Assembly (NCBI GenBank): GCA_030142905.1
Contig: JASJOG010000203.1
Location: forward strand, 248,001-312,000
Reading direction: 5' to 3'
Source of the DNA: Heliopora coerulea
Taxonomy: Eukaryota > Cnidaria > Anthozoa > Scleralcyonacea > Helioporidae
DNA length: 64,000 nt
Below are positions 12,632 to 23,199 of the stretch, piece by piece. Within the stretch, counting starts at the first letter, position 1. Every line of letters starts with the position of its first letter. The notes under the pieces are model-generated. The model saw nothing but the letters and a program-made list of their open reading frames with translations, was not told the origin of the DNA and ran no database searches. The translations under genes were made by a program, and so were the position numbers.

Positions 12632-13544
12632 TTTTTTCTATGTAAATCTGTCCTCTTACTTGGAAAAGTGCACCCCATACAGGAGGTCATGTCTCAAGAA
12701 ATGTAAGAGCCATTTCAAAGCTCAGGAAACTGAAAAATTTGTTGGGAAGCATGCTTTTGGACCAACTAAATTGTGAACTGATGAAATACTGACTTACACC
12801 TGTTTCTGTCATGTGGACTGTTCCTTACTTCACCCATAATGTAAATCCTTTACTGCACTTCATCATAACTGATGAAATACTGACTTACACCTATTACTGT
12901 CTTGTGGACTGTTCCTTACTTCACCCACTTCATCACATTTATTAACCAATAAAAGTAATGCTGTCCAAAGTACTGAAGCTACAGTGCTCTCCACACACTG
13001 AAACTGCTTTTATAGTAAGTGGATGCTTCTACAAGACCAACCAGGACTGCTGAAAAAAGGAGGGTTAGCTGAGCAGAGTACTGAGAGTAGGGGGGAAGGT
13101 AGCTGGGCCAGCTGACCTGGAATTGTGGCTTCCCATGTAGGCAGGTCTCCACGAGCCTGGGGTCCCACTCTTGCTTATCTTTCCTCCCCTTTTTACCCTC
13201 ACACTGCTCTTCAGTCCCCCTAATCAGTACCACCTCACTTCTTCCTCTCATCCTTAACTCCTGCATCCTTTCATCCCTTCCCTTTCTCCCCTCACTGCTA
13301 GTCCTCACATCTTACTCTCTCTTCTTATGTAGCCTTTCATCTCCCCACACCTCACTCTTCATTCGTCATGTCTCTCACCTTAAGCACCTCCCAGTTTAGT
13401 ATTGTCAAGATGCGAAAGCTTGGCCTCAGCCACTCGGGTGTGGTTTAGATTTAACGCTTTCATTTTCCTCAAAAGCAGCCACAGTCATACAAACTGTTTT
13501 TTAACTTTACTTCCTTCAGTGACAATTTCCAACAATCTGACCAA
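12632..13544. other. Upstream region of the second POU gene
   Basis: Contains a local imperfect duplication of a block around GATGAAATACTGACTTACACC (near 12780 and 12869) and a pyrimidine-rich stretch at about 13140-13360. An acceptor-like TTCCTTCAG ends at 13519, 25 bp before the POU start codon, so a 5' untranslated exon may be spliced here. No other gene is visible. Confidence 0.4.
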
Positions 13545-14141
13545 ATGGCTCTATACACTCAAGAAGAAACAGTTGGTGATGCGATGTTGCCCACACCACC
13601 ACCCACTAAGCCCTTATCCACCACTGACTACACACCCAGCTCCGACGAACTCGAAAACTTCGCCAAAATGTTCAAAAAGAGGCGAATGACGCTTGGGTTC
13701 ACGCAAGCCGACGTCGGAGCGGCTCTTGGCACGCTCTATGGTAACATGTTTAGCCAGACAACCATTTGTCGCTTTGAGGTACTTCAGCTTAGCTTCAAGA
13801 AAATGTGCCAACTGAAGCCGCTGCTCCAGCAATGGATGGATGAGGCGGACAAAAAAGCAAACTCCTTAGCTGGGAGAAAAAGAAAGAAACGCATGAGTAT
13901 CGATAGCAAAATGAAAGAAATCTTGGAGAATCATTTTCGAAAGCAGCCAAGACCAAGTGCAGACGAGCTTGGTAAACTTGCTATAGAGATGCAGATCGAT
14001 AAAGAAGTTGTCAGAGTTTGGTTTTGCAATCGAAGACAGAAACAAAAACGGATGATTTTGGCTACTGAAAACCCTGAGAAACTCGCCACAGGTTCTTCAA
14101 CCGGTGAAATAACTTCTCGAGTTAAAGACGAAAAGGAGTAA
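13545..14141 (+). CDS. Short divergent POU class III-like transcription factor, intronless
   Basis: A 198-residue protein in a single exon, reduced almost to its DNA-binding module. After about 31 residues come a POU-specific domain at 32-104 ([20 protein letters not shown]), a very short linker, and a homeodomain at 110-169 with GRKRKKR at its arm and [14 protein letters not shown] in helix 3. The DNA-contacting residues are kept. Compared with the gene at 1247-2407, it lacks the long activation-like N-terminal region, its inter-domain linker is shorter, and it carries many substitutions in the homeodomain. Same strand, intronless state and proximity suggest an old tandem or retroposed duplicate. 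The ATG at 13545 is the first in frame after stops. It may bind similar sites with altered spacing; that is inference. Confidence 0.9.
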   Translation: MALYTQEETVGDAMLPTPPPTKPLSTTDYTPSSDELENFAKMFKKRRMTLGFTQADVGAALGTLYGNMFSQTTICRFEVLQLSFKKMCQLKPLLQQWMDEADKKANSLAGRKRKKRMSIDSKMKEILENHFRKQPRPSADELGKLAIEMQIDKEVVRVWFCNRRQKQKRMILATENPEKLATGSSTGEITSRVKDEKE

Positions 14142-15436
14142 ATCGTAGAAAATTTTAAACATTGTTCCAAGGAGACAAAGACAAGAAAACCATAATGATG
14201 GCATCATGTTTTAATTTTATTGCAAGTCGTTTCACAACTTTAATACGCCAGATTTTCTTTCTGGCAGGTTTTTACTTTTAGCAAAAAGGATAATTCACCA
14301 TAAAATGGTCTAAACTCAAATTAACGACACTTGTTTTGAAAAACTCTTAATCTTAAAGGTTTATCAATCTTAGTAAGACGGCTTGGAAAACATTCGTAGG
14401 CCTTTGCACTTGCTTCGATGTTTGTATCGATTCAAACACTTCGGGTCCGCCAAATGGGTTGTAAAGTAACCAACAATTATTCAAATTGCTTTGTTATTTC
14501 TTTCCTTGCTTCATAAAGATAAGAACTTCCCTGTGCGGCAAAATTCAAAGTGAAAAATAAATATATCGAGTGTTGGTTTCATTGATATTATTTTAAAATT
14601 TAATGTGTTGTCCGGCCAAAATTTACCGAGTAATCTCACAACATCCGGATTGATAAATAACTCATTAACTTCATTTGGCTGGTCATGTAATTTTTGACAA
14701 AGTTTCGCCATTTCTGTATGTTTGTCTGGCAATTTGAAGACTCCATGTTAAACTTCACGAACCATAATATAACTTAGTGATATGCCTTGATCTCGATTTT
14801 TAAGCGATGTGTCAACTTGTGCACCTCGTCTTCGGGTTGATATATCGCTTAAACACCAAGGCCAAGGTATACAACCTTCACCAAGACGTACAGACAACGA
14901 TACTATAGTCTTGTCCGACTGAGGTAAAGGACCATTCGAACTATAACTTTGATATTGAAGTCAAACCCTCTACCAACCGATCTACATGATTATCAAACTC
15001 AGATCCTTCGATACTCCCAGTCATTTCTTAACCTGAAGTTCACCAACGCATGAATGTCTCCTGCACGGATTTGGCTGTGTGTTTTTCCAACGCCAGTGAC
15101 GTCAATTTCTAAGTAAGTTGGTGGAAGCAGGGAAGTCCTAGGAGACCTGCTGGAATAGAAAGGTTTCTCTGATTTGCAAAAGGTTGGGAAGCTCTGTTTT
15201 TGTTCAAACCTCGACGGAGCTAAAAGACCATCAAACCAACAACCCTTGGTCTCTAATCCTGTTGAGATACAAGGTCTTTATCTGATCTCTCTACTCCAGC
15301 CTTGGTATCTTTATCTCTAGACAAAGACATCAAAACTGGAGTAGAATGGTAGATGGATACCTTGAGATAAAATTTAACTCCGGTTGCTGTGTAATTGTTC
15401 TTTTCAGACGTTTCGTATACTGTAGACGACAGGGAG
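14142..15436. other. Intergenic DNA with tRNA-like repeat traces
   Basis: No gene is visible. Around 14940-15000 the strings CTCTACCAACCGATCTAC and nearby words resemble, in reverse, the tRNA-derived repeats at 8740-9045. A GC-richer tract follows at 15150-15330. Small minus-strand frames (for example 14511-14732) show no domain. Confidence 0.35.
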
Positions 15437-15942
15437 CAGAGGCGGATCCAAGATTCTGGAAACGGGGGCGTGAAGACGAGCACCAAAGGCGCAAGAAATT
15501 TCTAGGGGGGTCCGGGGGCATGCTCCCACGGGAAATTTTGAATTCCTAGGTATCTGAAATGATATTTCCAGCATTTTGGGGGTAGTTTTAAGCGAAATTT
15601 TAAGAAAATATCTAGTAATAACAGTTCTTGTTGAAAAACGAAGCACAAGTTGATATCTTTATGGTATATCTATCTGAGCAGAATGTTATTTTGGCCACAG
15701 ACAATAATCATCAATGCATCATGACAATCAACTTAATATTTTTCGCAACTCTCGTTGATCTGCATTTACCTGCAGGAAATCATTCGCAGCTGTGATTGCA
15801 AAAAATGTGTTTTAGTAACTGAGGTTATTTCTATTTACATTGTCATCACAGAAAACTGTCTGCGTACAGAGTATGTGAACTGGCACGTATGCGCAAAACG
15901 GGGGGCGTACGCCCCTTATGCCCCCCTCTAGATCTGCGTCTG
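15437..15942. mobile_element. Non-autonomous DNA element, hAT-like ends
   Basis: The left end begins CAGAGGCGGATCCAAGAT. The right end GATCTGCGTCTG reads CAGACGCAGATC in inverse, giving imperfect terminal inverted repeats. G-rich and C-rich blocks lie just inside each end, including GGGGGCATGCTCCC near 15520. A fragment of the same family recurs near 36255-36310. No transposase ORF is present. The flanking octets do not match, so the target-site duplication has decayed or the boundary is slightly off. Confidence 0.5.
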
Positions 15943-16500
15943 GGAAGATGTCAAAATTGGAGACGATTATGATTACGTGAGTGGTAACTGATAGGGTTTG
16001 AATTATGGTTACAGTAACAGTAGGATTCATTGTTAAAGTGAGAGTAATGAGATTGTACTCCTCTTGTACTCAAGCATGAGAAGTTAAGTTCACCAATCTT
16101 GGAGCTTGAAGTCATGTCTTAACCATCCAGCACGAAAAATTAAAATTTCAGGACGAAAAGTGTTGTATAATAAGGAGGTTTAAGCTCTGAACGGGAAATT
16201 CTGAGATAGAAATGAGCTCATTACTCCCTTATTAGAAATTGGGTAAGTGTTAAACTGATGTTTCACCACTAGTTTTAACCCACTTAACCTAATGTAATTT
16301 TCCACCTCAAATGTCTCCCAGTCTGTTTATTTTGCTTCGTTGCTTGGATCGTGACCATCTCCAAACTTTTTCACTTATTATTTACGACAACTTCGCCAAA
16401 AATGTGTCATGTTGCTTATTGCGCTAGACCATTGTGGACATGATGAATCTTCCGCTGCCTGTTAAGTACCGGTGATGCAACTTGAGAAGGCTCGGGAAAA
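15943..16500. other. Upstream region of RPS4
   Basis: No coding sequence is apparent. The last ~100 bp before 16500 form the likely RPS4 promoter, but no TATA box is seen, as is usual for ribosomal protein genes. Confidence 0.4.
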
Positions 16501-16530
16501 AACTCGTTCTTTCTTTTGCTTCTATCCAAG
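16501..16530 (+). promoter_or_regulatory. 5' terminal oligopyrimidine-like leader of RPS4
   Basis: The tract CGTTCTTTCTTTTGCTTC just before the RPS4 start codon is almost pure pyrimidine. Ribosomal protein mRNAs typically begin with such a TOP tract, which couples their translation to growth signalling. The exact cap site is not visible in DNA. Confidence 0.55.
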
Positions 16531-18944
16531 ATGGTGAGTGCTGAAATTAGCAATCTATTTCATCCACTGAAAAATCACTATTTTGCAAGAGTTTTTTTGT
16601 TATAAAACGAACAGTAGATGGTTATGAGGTTGATCATCGTTCATTTTTTCTAGCCTCGCGGTCCGAAGAAGCATCTAAAACGTCTCAATGCGCCGAGCCA
16701 TTGGATGTTGGACAAACTAAGTGGAGCATTCGTGAGTATCATTTTCTATTTCAGTCCTGGTTGTACTTGGAATTAACCTTCTCGTTAGAAATTCTAGATT
16801 TGTTAATGTTTTTTTTATTTATGCTTTACAGGCTCCTCGACCATCTCCTGGCCCTCACAAGTTAAGAGAATGTTTACCACTGATTATCTTCTTGAGAAAT
16901 CGTCTCAAGTATGCTTTGAACTACGATGAAGCCAAAAAGATCTTGAAGAAACGTCTGATCAAAGTAGACGGCAAAGTAAGAACTGATCTCACTTTCCCTG
17001 CTGGCTTCATGGGTAAGTTGAGTTGATACAGTTAAATATCATTGGCAGTATCATTATATTTAACCTCAGACCCACCACCCCACTCTATGGTGAGATTTGA
17101 AGCTACTAAATGTATTTGTATTGGTAGTATTATAGTTCTGAGTGCAATTTGGATAAAATCATGCATAAGTGGCCATCAAAGAGTATCAAGATAATGAATC
17201 TGAAGGACATTTGCTATTTAAAGTCTTTGAAAAAGTCATGAGTGCATCTTTTTCCAAATGGCATTAAAAACCATGCTATTACCATTTAATAATAGTCCTG
17301 AAAAAAGTAACACAGTGCCAAAAGATGGTAGTTCAGTACAAATGAGTGTTGCCTTATTTTACCACTATGTTACCTTCACAGAATCAAGAAATTTTTTCAT
17401 ATTTATTATTGATGTAAAAGACTAACCTGATTTGCCACAAGGCAGAGGCAGCCTAGGTTATATCTGGAATCATTGCCAAGCTGGGTGCAAATTTCCCATG
17501 TAAATATTTTATCCCTCCTATTGGGACAAGAAAATCTAAAATATACAAGTGAAGAAAGAATTAAACATTTACTCCCTAATGAAAATTTGGCCAGTTTTAG
17601 CCAGGTAAATTTGACAAAATCATAAATCCAACATGTGAATGCAAGATCTGTCTGGCACACCAAGTTTAACTTGCCTCTTTAGCTAGTGCACATACTTATG
17701 AACGTACCCTCAGTGGAGTAGCCAGTTGCTAAAGTTGTGTATAATCAATTTTTCTTTTTTGTTTATTCAAAAAGATGTGATCACCATTGAGAAAACTGGG
17801 GAGAACTTCCGTCTCCTTTATGATGGAAAAGGACGATTTACCACACATCGAATTACTGGAGATGAAGCCAAGGTATGTGAGCACAATTGTAAAGATAACG
17901 AGTTATAATAAAAACTAGTGTGGTTGTAATGAGGATAGATTGGTACAACTCTTGTATAAGCTGTAGTATCTATTACACTTGTATACTGTACACCTCCCTC
18001 CTTTGCTGGATCTATATGAAAACCTCAGGCAAAACTTTCCCTAACAGATCTCACACTTAGCTAATTAGAAATCAATATCTATCTTCTTTTGTAGTACAAA
18101 TTGTGTCGTATAAAGCGGGTTGCTGTTGGTGCAAAGGGTATACCATACTGTGTAACTCACGATGGACGTACAATCCGCTACCCTGATCCAAGTATTAGTA
18201 TTCATGATACTGTGAGAGTGGGTATCAAAAGTGGAAAAATCCTTGACTATATCAAATTTGACAATGGAAACATGACAATGATTGTTGGGGGCCGTAACAT
18301 GGGTCGTGTTGGGATCATTACTCACAGAGAGAAACATGCAGGTATATTGTTGATTAATTTGGTAAAGTGATCATGCCTAATGGACTTCCAGTCAAAAATC
18401 TTGATATTAATTGTCATATATCAATCAATATCAACATTGTTGGTTTTTGATAATGATGGAATATATTCAAGGCATTGAGTCCCAAGCATCAGGATGTCTA
18501 TTAAATTCAAGCCCTGATTTACCACCAAAGCCTGAATGAAGATTTTTTAATTGGTTGAATAACAAAACAAGAAACTTTTTAAGTAATTTACCATTTGCTG
18601 TTCTATTTATTTGAACTCTGACTGGAGTATTAAAGACAGATGTTAGGTCTTTATGGTTTCCTTGGAGCTCAGTTGGTTCTTGTTTTTGAGTATCAGACAA
18701 TGTTTATGATTGTCCTTGTGCACTTAATTCCCCCCAACTAAACTGGTCTGCTTTGTTTTCAGGATCTTTTGACATTGTTCATGTGAAAGATGCCAAGGGT
18801 CATCAGTTTGCCACCAGAATGACCAACATATTTGTGATCGGAAAAGGGAACAAGGAGTGGGTTTCCTTACCAAGAGGGAAGGGTGTGAGGTTAACAATTG
18901 CTGAAGAGCGTGATCGTCGTCTTGCTGAGAAAGTCAGACATTAA
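16531..18944 (+). CDS. RPS4: 40S ribosomal protein S4 (eS4), six coding exons
   Basis: Coding exons are 16531-16533, 16654-16731, 16832-17012, 17775-17872, 18095-18341 and 18763-18944. All introns are GT-AG, phases join cleanly, and the product is 262 residues, against 263 in human RPS4X. The first coding exon is just the ATG. Exon 2 starts [11 protein letters not shown], so residue 2 is Pro where most animal S4 proteins have Ala. The order follows eS4: an N-terminal RS4NT segment, the S4 RNA-binding region around [20 protein letters not shown], the central [17 protein letters not shown] and KGRFTTHRI blocks, and the C-terminal KOW region around [12 protein letters not shown] and [12 protein letters not shown]. 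It is a core protein of the small ribosomal subunit. AATAAA lies at 18989-18994. No frameshift or odd residue suggests a pseudogene. Confidence 0.97.
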
Positions 18945-18994
18945 GCACTTGTTGCACCATGTGTAAACATTAAGAATGATTTACAAGAAAATAA

Positions 18995-19640
18995 ATACTT
19001 CAATTTTCTTGAGTTAACAATGTTTTACTTGCAATTTGTAGTCAGGTAAGGCAGTTTGTGAGATGCTATTTTTGAAGTGTGAGATCAAATGGTCAAACCC
19101 ACACACAAGTGTTATAACTCTTCAAAATAATTTATGCCATATTTTTATGGTGGTATAAAAACATGCCTTGAGTAATTTTCCTTGGCATTTTCCTCATGAA
19201 TTGCTGGTGAGTTTGAAGCAATCAGAACACCCTGAAACTGGAACTATTCTTATTTACTGTAAAATATGTGGTTTATGAGTAATGAAAAATTTTTTCAAAG
19301 ACTAACTTTGCACAGGTCCACTGTGTAACTAGAGTGATAAAACTAAGTAGGCAACCATAAGAAAGTACTCAACATGGACATTAAAATATTACCATTCCTA
19401 CCCTAGTCCTTAAAACCTGCCAACTTATGAACTGAAAAAAAATGACTAATTCAAGAGTTTAGATTTGAGAGCCAGGTGTGTTTTTGCCTGCCATTTATTC
19501 ATCCAGGCTGTTTTCCAGTCAAATTCAAGATGCAGCAGTGAGGCACGAAATTTTTTAAAAATAGATCATTATGAGATATAAAGATGAGTCAGAATGATGC
19601 AAGTTGTCCAGGACACTCACCTGTATATGAAATAATTATT
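18995..19640. other. Downstream of RPS4, no gene seen
   Basis: AT-rich intergenic DNA following the RPS4 poly(A) signal. No frames, RNA genes or repeats were recognised before the dispersed repeat that begins near 19640. Confidence 0.4.
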
Positions 19641-20110
19641 ATATGGCTGAGCTCGCTGTCCGGTCTGTACGCAAAGTGACGCACGCTGATTGGTTGCCTA
19701 GCCGTGCAGTAAGTTTTTCGTGCAGACCGGCTAGTTTTGGCGGGAAAATTTCCGAGTAGATTTGAAGGCAAACCAGATTTAGGTACGTTTTACTAAAGAT
19801 TTATGACAAATAACTACGAAAAAAGAAGTTAAATCTTCTCAGATAATTTAAAGCTGAAAACTAGATGAATAGATGAAAAAAAAAAAAAAAACACGAATTA
19901 ATTAAAAGGCGATGAAGAAAGAAACTGAAAACCGTATGATAAATTCCTTATTAACCTCGTTTGTTCAGTCTGTATGGGAAAGTATTGGCCCTCAGTTTTT
20001 TCCGCACAGACCTCGCTCCTTTGTTGCTGGGTCTGTACAAAAACCTCATGCAAATACTTTTTCATACAGACCTCACACTCGATAAAAGTAATCAGTATAA
20101 TATTGCTTCA
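19641..20110. repeat. Dispersed repeat with GTCTGTA / TACAGAC inverted words
   Basis: Variants of GGTCTGTACGCAAAG, CAGTCTGTATGGGAAAGTA and TACTTTTTCATACAGACCT occur several times in both orientations, notably as inverted ends of a ~130-bp block at about 19960-20085. A degraded relative lies in RPS4 intron 4 near 18005-18058. This is likely a small hairpin-forming repeat family. Boundaries are approximate. Confidence 0.4.
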
Positions 20111-20340
20111 GAACTGCCTGGTGGCAGGGCCCCATGGAAAATAGGGTTCACTTGAGGACACTAGTTCCCAGGCCATCAATTGTAACTTTCAATTCGGGAC
20201 AAAAATATTGCTATATTTTAAAGCCATGGGAAAAAAATTACTTCTCATATTAAGAATATGCCGATAAAAGAATGACTTCAATCACTTCTTGTATTGGCAA
20301 GTGACTTTACTTGAAACAAAAGGTGAGAATAAAATTGATA

Positions 20341-20422
20341 TGGCAGCGGTGGGATTCGAACCCACGCCATCGAAATGACTGGTGCCTAAAACCAGCGCCT
20401 TAGACCACTCGGCCACGCTACC
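20341..20422 (-). tRNA. tRNA-Leu-TAG: tRNA-Leu, anticodon UAG
   Basis: Read on the minus strand, 82 nt form a full type II tRNA. The acceptor stem is GGTAGCG pairing with CGCTGCC with discriminator A. A box A is visible as GTGGCCGAGTGG, the anticodon arm is CTGGT-TTTAGGC-ACCAG with TAG as anticodon, and a long variable arm follows. The box B is GGTTCGAATCC. Long variable arm plus UAG anticodon identify leucine, decoding CUA codons. A T-run lies just beyond the 3' end and can stop RNA polymerase III. There is no intron and no CCA in the genomic copy, as expected for a eukaryotic nuclear tRNA gene. Confidence 0.96.
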
Positions 20423-21370
20423 TTGGCATTACTTTGTGAGATAAATTTACTTTATACTTTGCCGGTTGTATCGTGATACTTCTACATTTTCGTACCCATT
20501 TCTTTCGTCTAAGTTCTTTAACGTGTACGTCTGTGATAATATGGATTACTTGCGCAACATATTTCCTTTATAGTTTATTATCTTTTTAAATGCTGTAGTT
20601 ATCTTGCCAAGGGTAACTATTTTCCACTGTGAACGGAGGTATGACCTTCAGTTTTTTTCGTAATCCTAAAGTCCTCACATCAATCCTGAATCCATACTCT
20701 AACCCTAGTCTCCTACGCCGGTGGAAAATCATTTCCCTCTGTTGTACTAGGGAGGAGTCTACATGCTTCACTGGTCTACTCTTCTTGTAGTCCGTGGAAA
20801 AATGTAAATGTCTTTGCTAGCACTTCCCAGTACAACATTGTGTTTCTTCACAGAACAAAATCAACCTTAAAATTACTAAACAAAAAAACTCATATCTGAG
20901 CACTTTCTTATGTATACGCCCTACCGCCCCCTAGGAAATATGAGCTGTGTAGGGCCACGGTCACTTGAAAACTAAGGGAAAGTATTTAGTAGCACGAGAC
21001 CATCGCATAGGTCCGCCCCTTGTTTACTTCCGATCCTTCGTGTCAATCAAGTTGATGTGCTAACAGTCCAGGGCCATCGGGAAAATATTAACGTTCTTTC
21101 ACTATCTCAACCAGATTTCATCAACTCCATTACTAGAATGCAATAAATGGTACAGTGCTATCTGTATTCACTTTGATTCATTTGGATTACATATTTCATA
21201 TTGAAATGAAAAGCGGTAATAGCACATTGATTCTTTATCTACTACTTGGCGATATCTATGTGTCATTATAGGAGTACTGAAGTTTCTTCTTCACTGGGTT
21301 ATATTAATGTTGTATTCTCTGAGCAACTAGTCTGTTTGTTTTTTTTGGAGAGCAATTAGTCTGTTGAACT
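20423..21370. other. Intergenic DNA, no gene recognised
   Basis: A small imperfect duplication, AGCAACTAGTCTGTT and AGCAATTAGTCTGTTG, occurs at about 21323-21365. The minus-strand frame at 20586-20771 has no domain or start context that supports a gene. Confidence 0.35.
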
Positions 21371-21719
21371 ACAGTGTACCCAACAAGTACCTGGTGTTGT
21401 TGTGTTTTTGTTCTGGACAACCAATCTCCATTGAGTTGAGCAGTTTTTGCAGTTTTTTTTCATATTTCTTCTTACTTTCAGAAGATTTTTTAAAAATATA
21501 ACTTGGACTTAATTTATATAAAAGCAACAACGCCGTAAGCAATGAAATAAATGGAAATGAACGGTGGAATAGTTGCTGACAAGTTACACATGACCGAGTA
21601 GCAGTCTTGTACCTTTTAAAGCTCGCTTTTCTAAAAGCCTTATCAAGATTGTTTTTGGACTTATAAAAAACTTTTCTCACAGATAATCTTCGAGGTACTA
21701 ATCCGTCTAGCCTTAAAAA
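21369..21719 (-). CDS. Unrecognised open frame, possible terminal exon
   Basis: A minus-strand frame is open from a possible splice acceptor (CCTTTTTAAG) near 21710 down to a stop at 21369. It encodes about 115 residues, basic at both ends, with a short hydrophobic run (FISLLTALLLLYKL) in the middle. There is no ATG at its upstream end, so if real it would be an internal or last exon. I recognise no family. Lys-rich, AT-driven composition could produce such a frame by chance. It lies next to a CCAAT-rich promoter-like region at 21835-21920 but I found no first exon that joins it. Confidence 0.2.
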   Translation of the reverse strand, partial: FLRLDGLVPRRLSVRKVFYKSKNNLDKAFRKASFKRYKTATRSCVTCQQLFHRSFPFISLLTALLLLYKLSPSYIFKKSSESKKKYEKKLQKLLNSMEIGCPEQKHNNTRYLLGTL

Positions 21720-21834
21720 GGTTTAGTTTTTAAAAGAAATCAAGTTATGAAACAGTATTATTCGATTTAGAAGGACATTTTTTTAAAATAACACTATCTT
21801 TCGAGGTGGAGGATACTTTGGTCTAAAAAGCACC

Positions 21835-21920
21835 AATCAAAAAGCATCCAAAAATAACCAATCAGTTGCATTCTTGTTAAAATCTTCAGCCAATAGAAAT
21901 ACGAATCCAATTCCCGCCGC
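21835..21920. promoter_or_regulatory. Promoter-like cluster of four CCAAT boxes and an E2F site
   Basis: CCAAT occurs at 21835, 21860, 21892 and 21909, all in one orientation, with a perfect E2F-type TTCCCGCC at 21913-21920. Clustered NF-Y boxes next to an E2F site are typical of cell-cycle gene promoters. A transcript could start just to the right, before a candidate small exon near 22018-22094. Confidence 0.4.
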
Positions 21921-22017
21921 AACGTTTAAGTCTTGATATGCCTTTGTGCATTCTCTTAGTGCGCGACGTTTGGACAGGACAATTGGGTTTTATCTACATG
22001 CACTTGGACTCGAAGAA

Positions 22018-23142
22018 ATGCGAGCGAAATTCAACTTCGGTACCGACGTAAACCAAGATATTTGGTCGACAAACCTCCTCGGCAGCTTGGAAAGGTATGT
22101 AATGATTTTTTTGGTCAAATTTCTCGTTTAAATCGTTTGTCTTCGACCGAACCTCTTGTCAGTTGTTTTGACGAGAACGCGCCACCGGTTTTGCATCGGA
22201 GTTCGTTTTTCGCTTAGTTTCGTTTCTTCTTTGAACAAAAACTCGCAAAAAGCGATAAGGAAGAGCTGTTAACCGTTTTAGAGGTATTTTGGTAATATTT
22301 GGCGAAAATTTTCCCGAAAAATTTCTGGCCTGAAGCCCAACTTTCTCGTACACAAGAGAGCTATTTCTTGTACGGGCGGTTCGATATACAAAGGGTAAAC
22401 TGCTGGAAAAAAGCCTTGGGAATAGTTTGAACGGTCTTGAACAAGTTTTCATAAATTTTCGTGAGTAATTTGCGAGAAGACTCTGGTTTGAAAGTGAACT
22501 TTTCATGCATTTGCGTTCTTAGGTCTAGCTGTCACGTCTAACGAAGTTCAATGTTTACGCGGGATATGGAGTTTGTCCAACTGTACAGAAGCAATTTTGA
22601 ATGAAAAAAAAACAGGTAGACGTTTTATTTGTCTTTCAATTCAAACTTCTTGGTTTAAGTAGAATTCTGAAGTTGTTCGGCGGGTGGTGTGAACGGGGCG
22701 CCAAACCAGTGAGTGAAAACAAGACTGTTTCTAAATTTACTGCAAACGAGCAAACCTATATGCACTTAAATTAAGTTTTAGTTCTTCACGGGGAAAAAAA
22801 GCGGTTGAACATTTCAAGCCGCGAGATTTGGAGAATTCCAGACCAGATTTTGAGCACTCGTGCTTTGTGCTGTGACTATCATACAACAACGAAGCAAAGT
22901 TGACGGAATTAACTGTTCGATTGGACGGACTAAATACCAGACATTTTGGCGCCTGGGGATTTTACGGAATTTGCACTCCAGCTAATCAGGCGAATAGGGT
23001 TGACCCACTGATTCTACTGTGATTAATAAATATCGTAATTTCGAGTAAATATTCAGCATAATCCCTCTACGCAATGCTTGTGGTGTTAACATAATATTTA
23101 ACCTCATTTTCAGGTGGACTATCTTCATGTTTGAACGAGAGT
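22018..23142 (+). CDS. Candidate two-exon microprotein behind the CCAAT/E2F cluster
   Basis: An ATG at 22018 opens 25 codons plus two bases ending at a good donor (AAAG|GTATGT, exon 22018-22094). An acceptor, CATTTTCAG, ends near 23113; joining there continues the frame for about ten codons to a TAA. The spliced product would be about 35 residues, starting MRAKFNFGTDVNQDIW. I know of no family that matches. The support is the promoter-like context and one plausible splice; chance remains likely, and the transcript might be noncoding. Confidence 0.15.
22143..23112. other. Intergenic or intronic DNA
   Basis: The longest frame, on the minus strand at 22159-22506, is Arg/Ser-rich with no domain. 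I see no RNA gene or repeat. Confidence 0.3.
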
Positions 23143-23199
23143 AAACAGGGTTCTCCCACGTCTAAACTCAAATTTCTAGATTTTTTGCATAGATTTAAG

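Noticed and set aside
12979..13308. 109-codon minus-strand frame upstream of the second POU gene
   Set aside because: Its Arg/Glu/Lys-rich start comes from the pyrimidine tract on the plus strand; no domain.
18454..18540. Box C/D snoRNA in RPS4 intron 5
   Set aside because: An ATGATGG and a later CTGA exist, but box C is imperfect, there is no terminal stem, and no guide complementarity could be tested.
22159..22506. 115-codon minus-strand frame
   Set aside because: Arg/Ser-rich without motif, and lies in sequence with no transcription signals on that strand.
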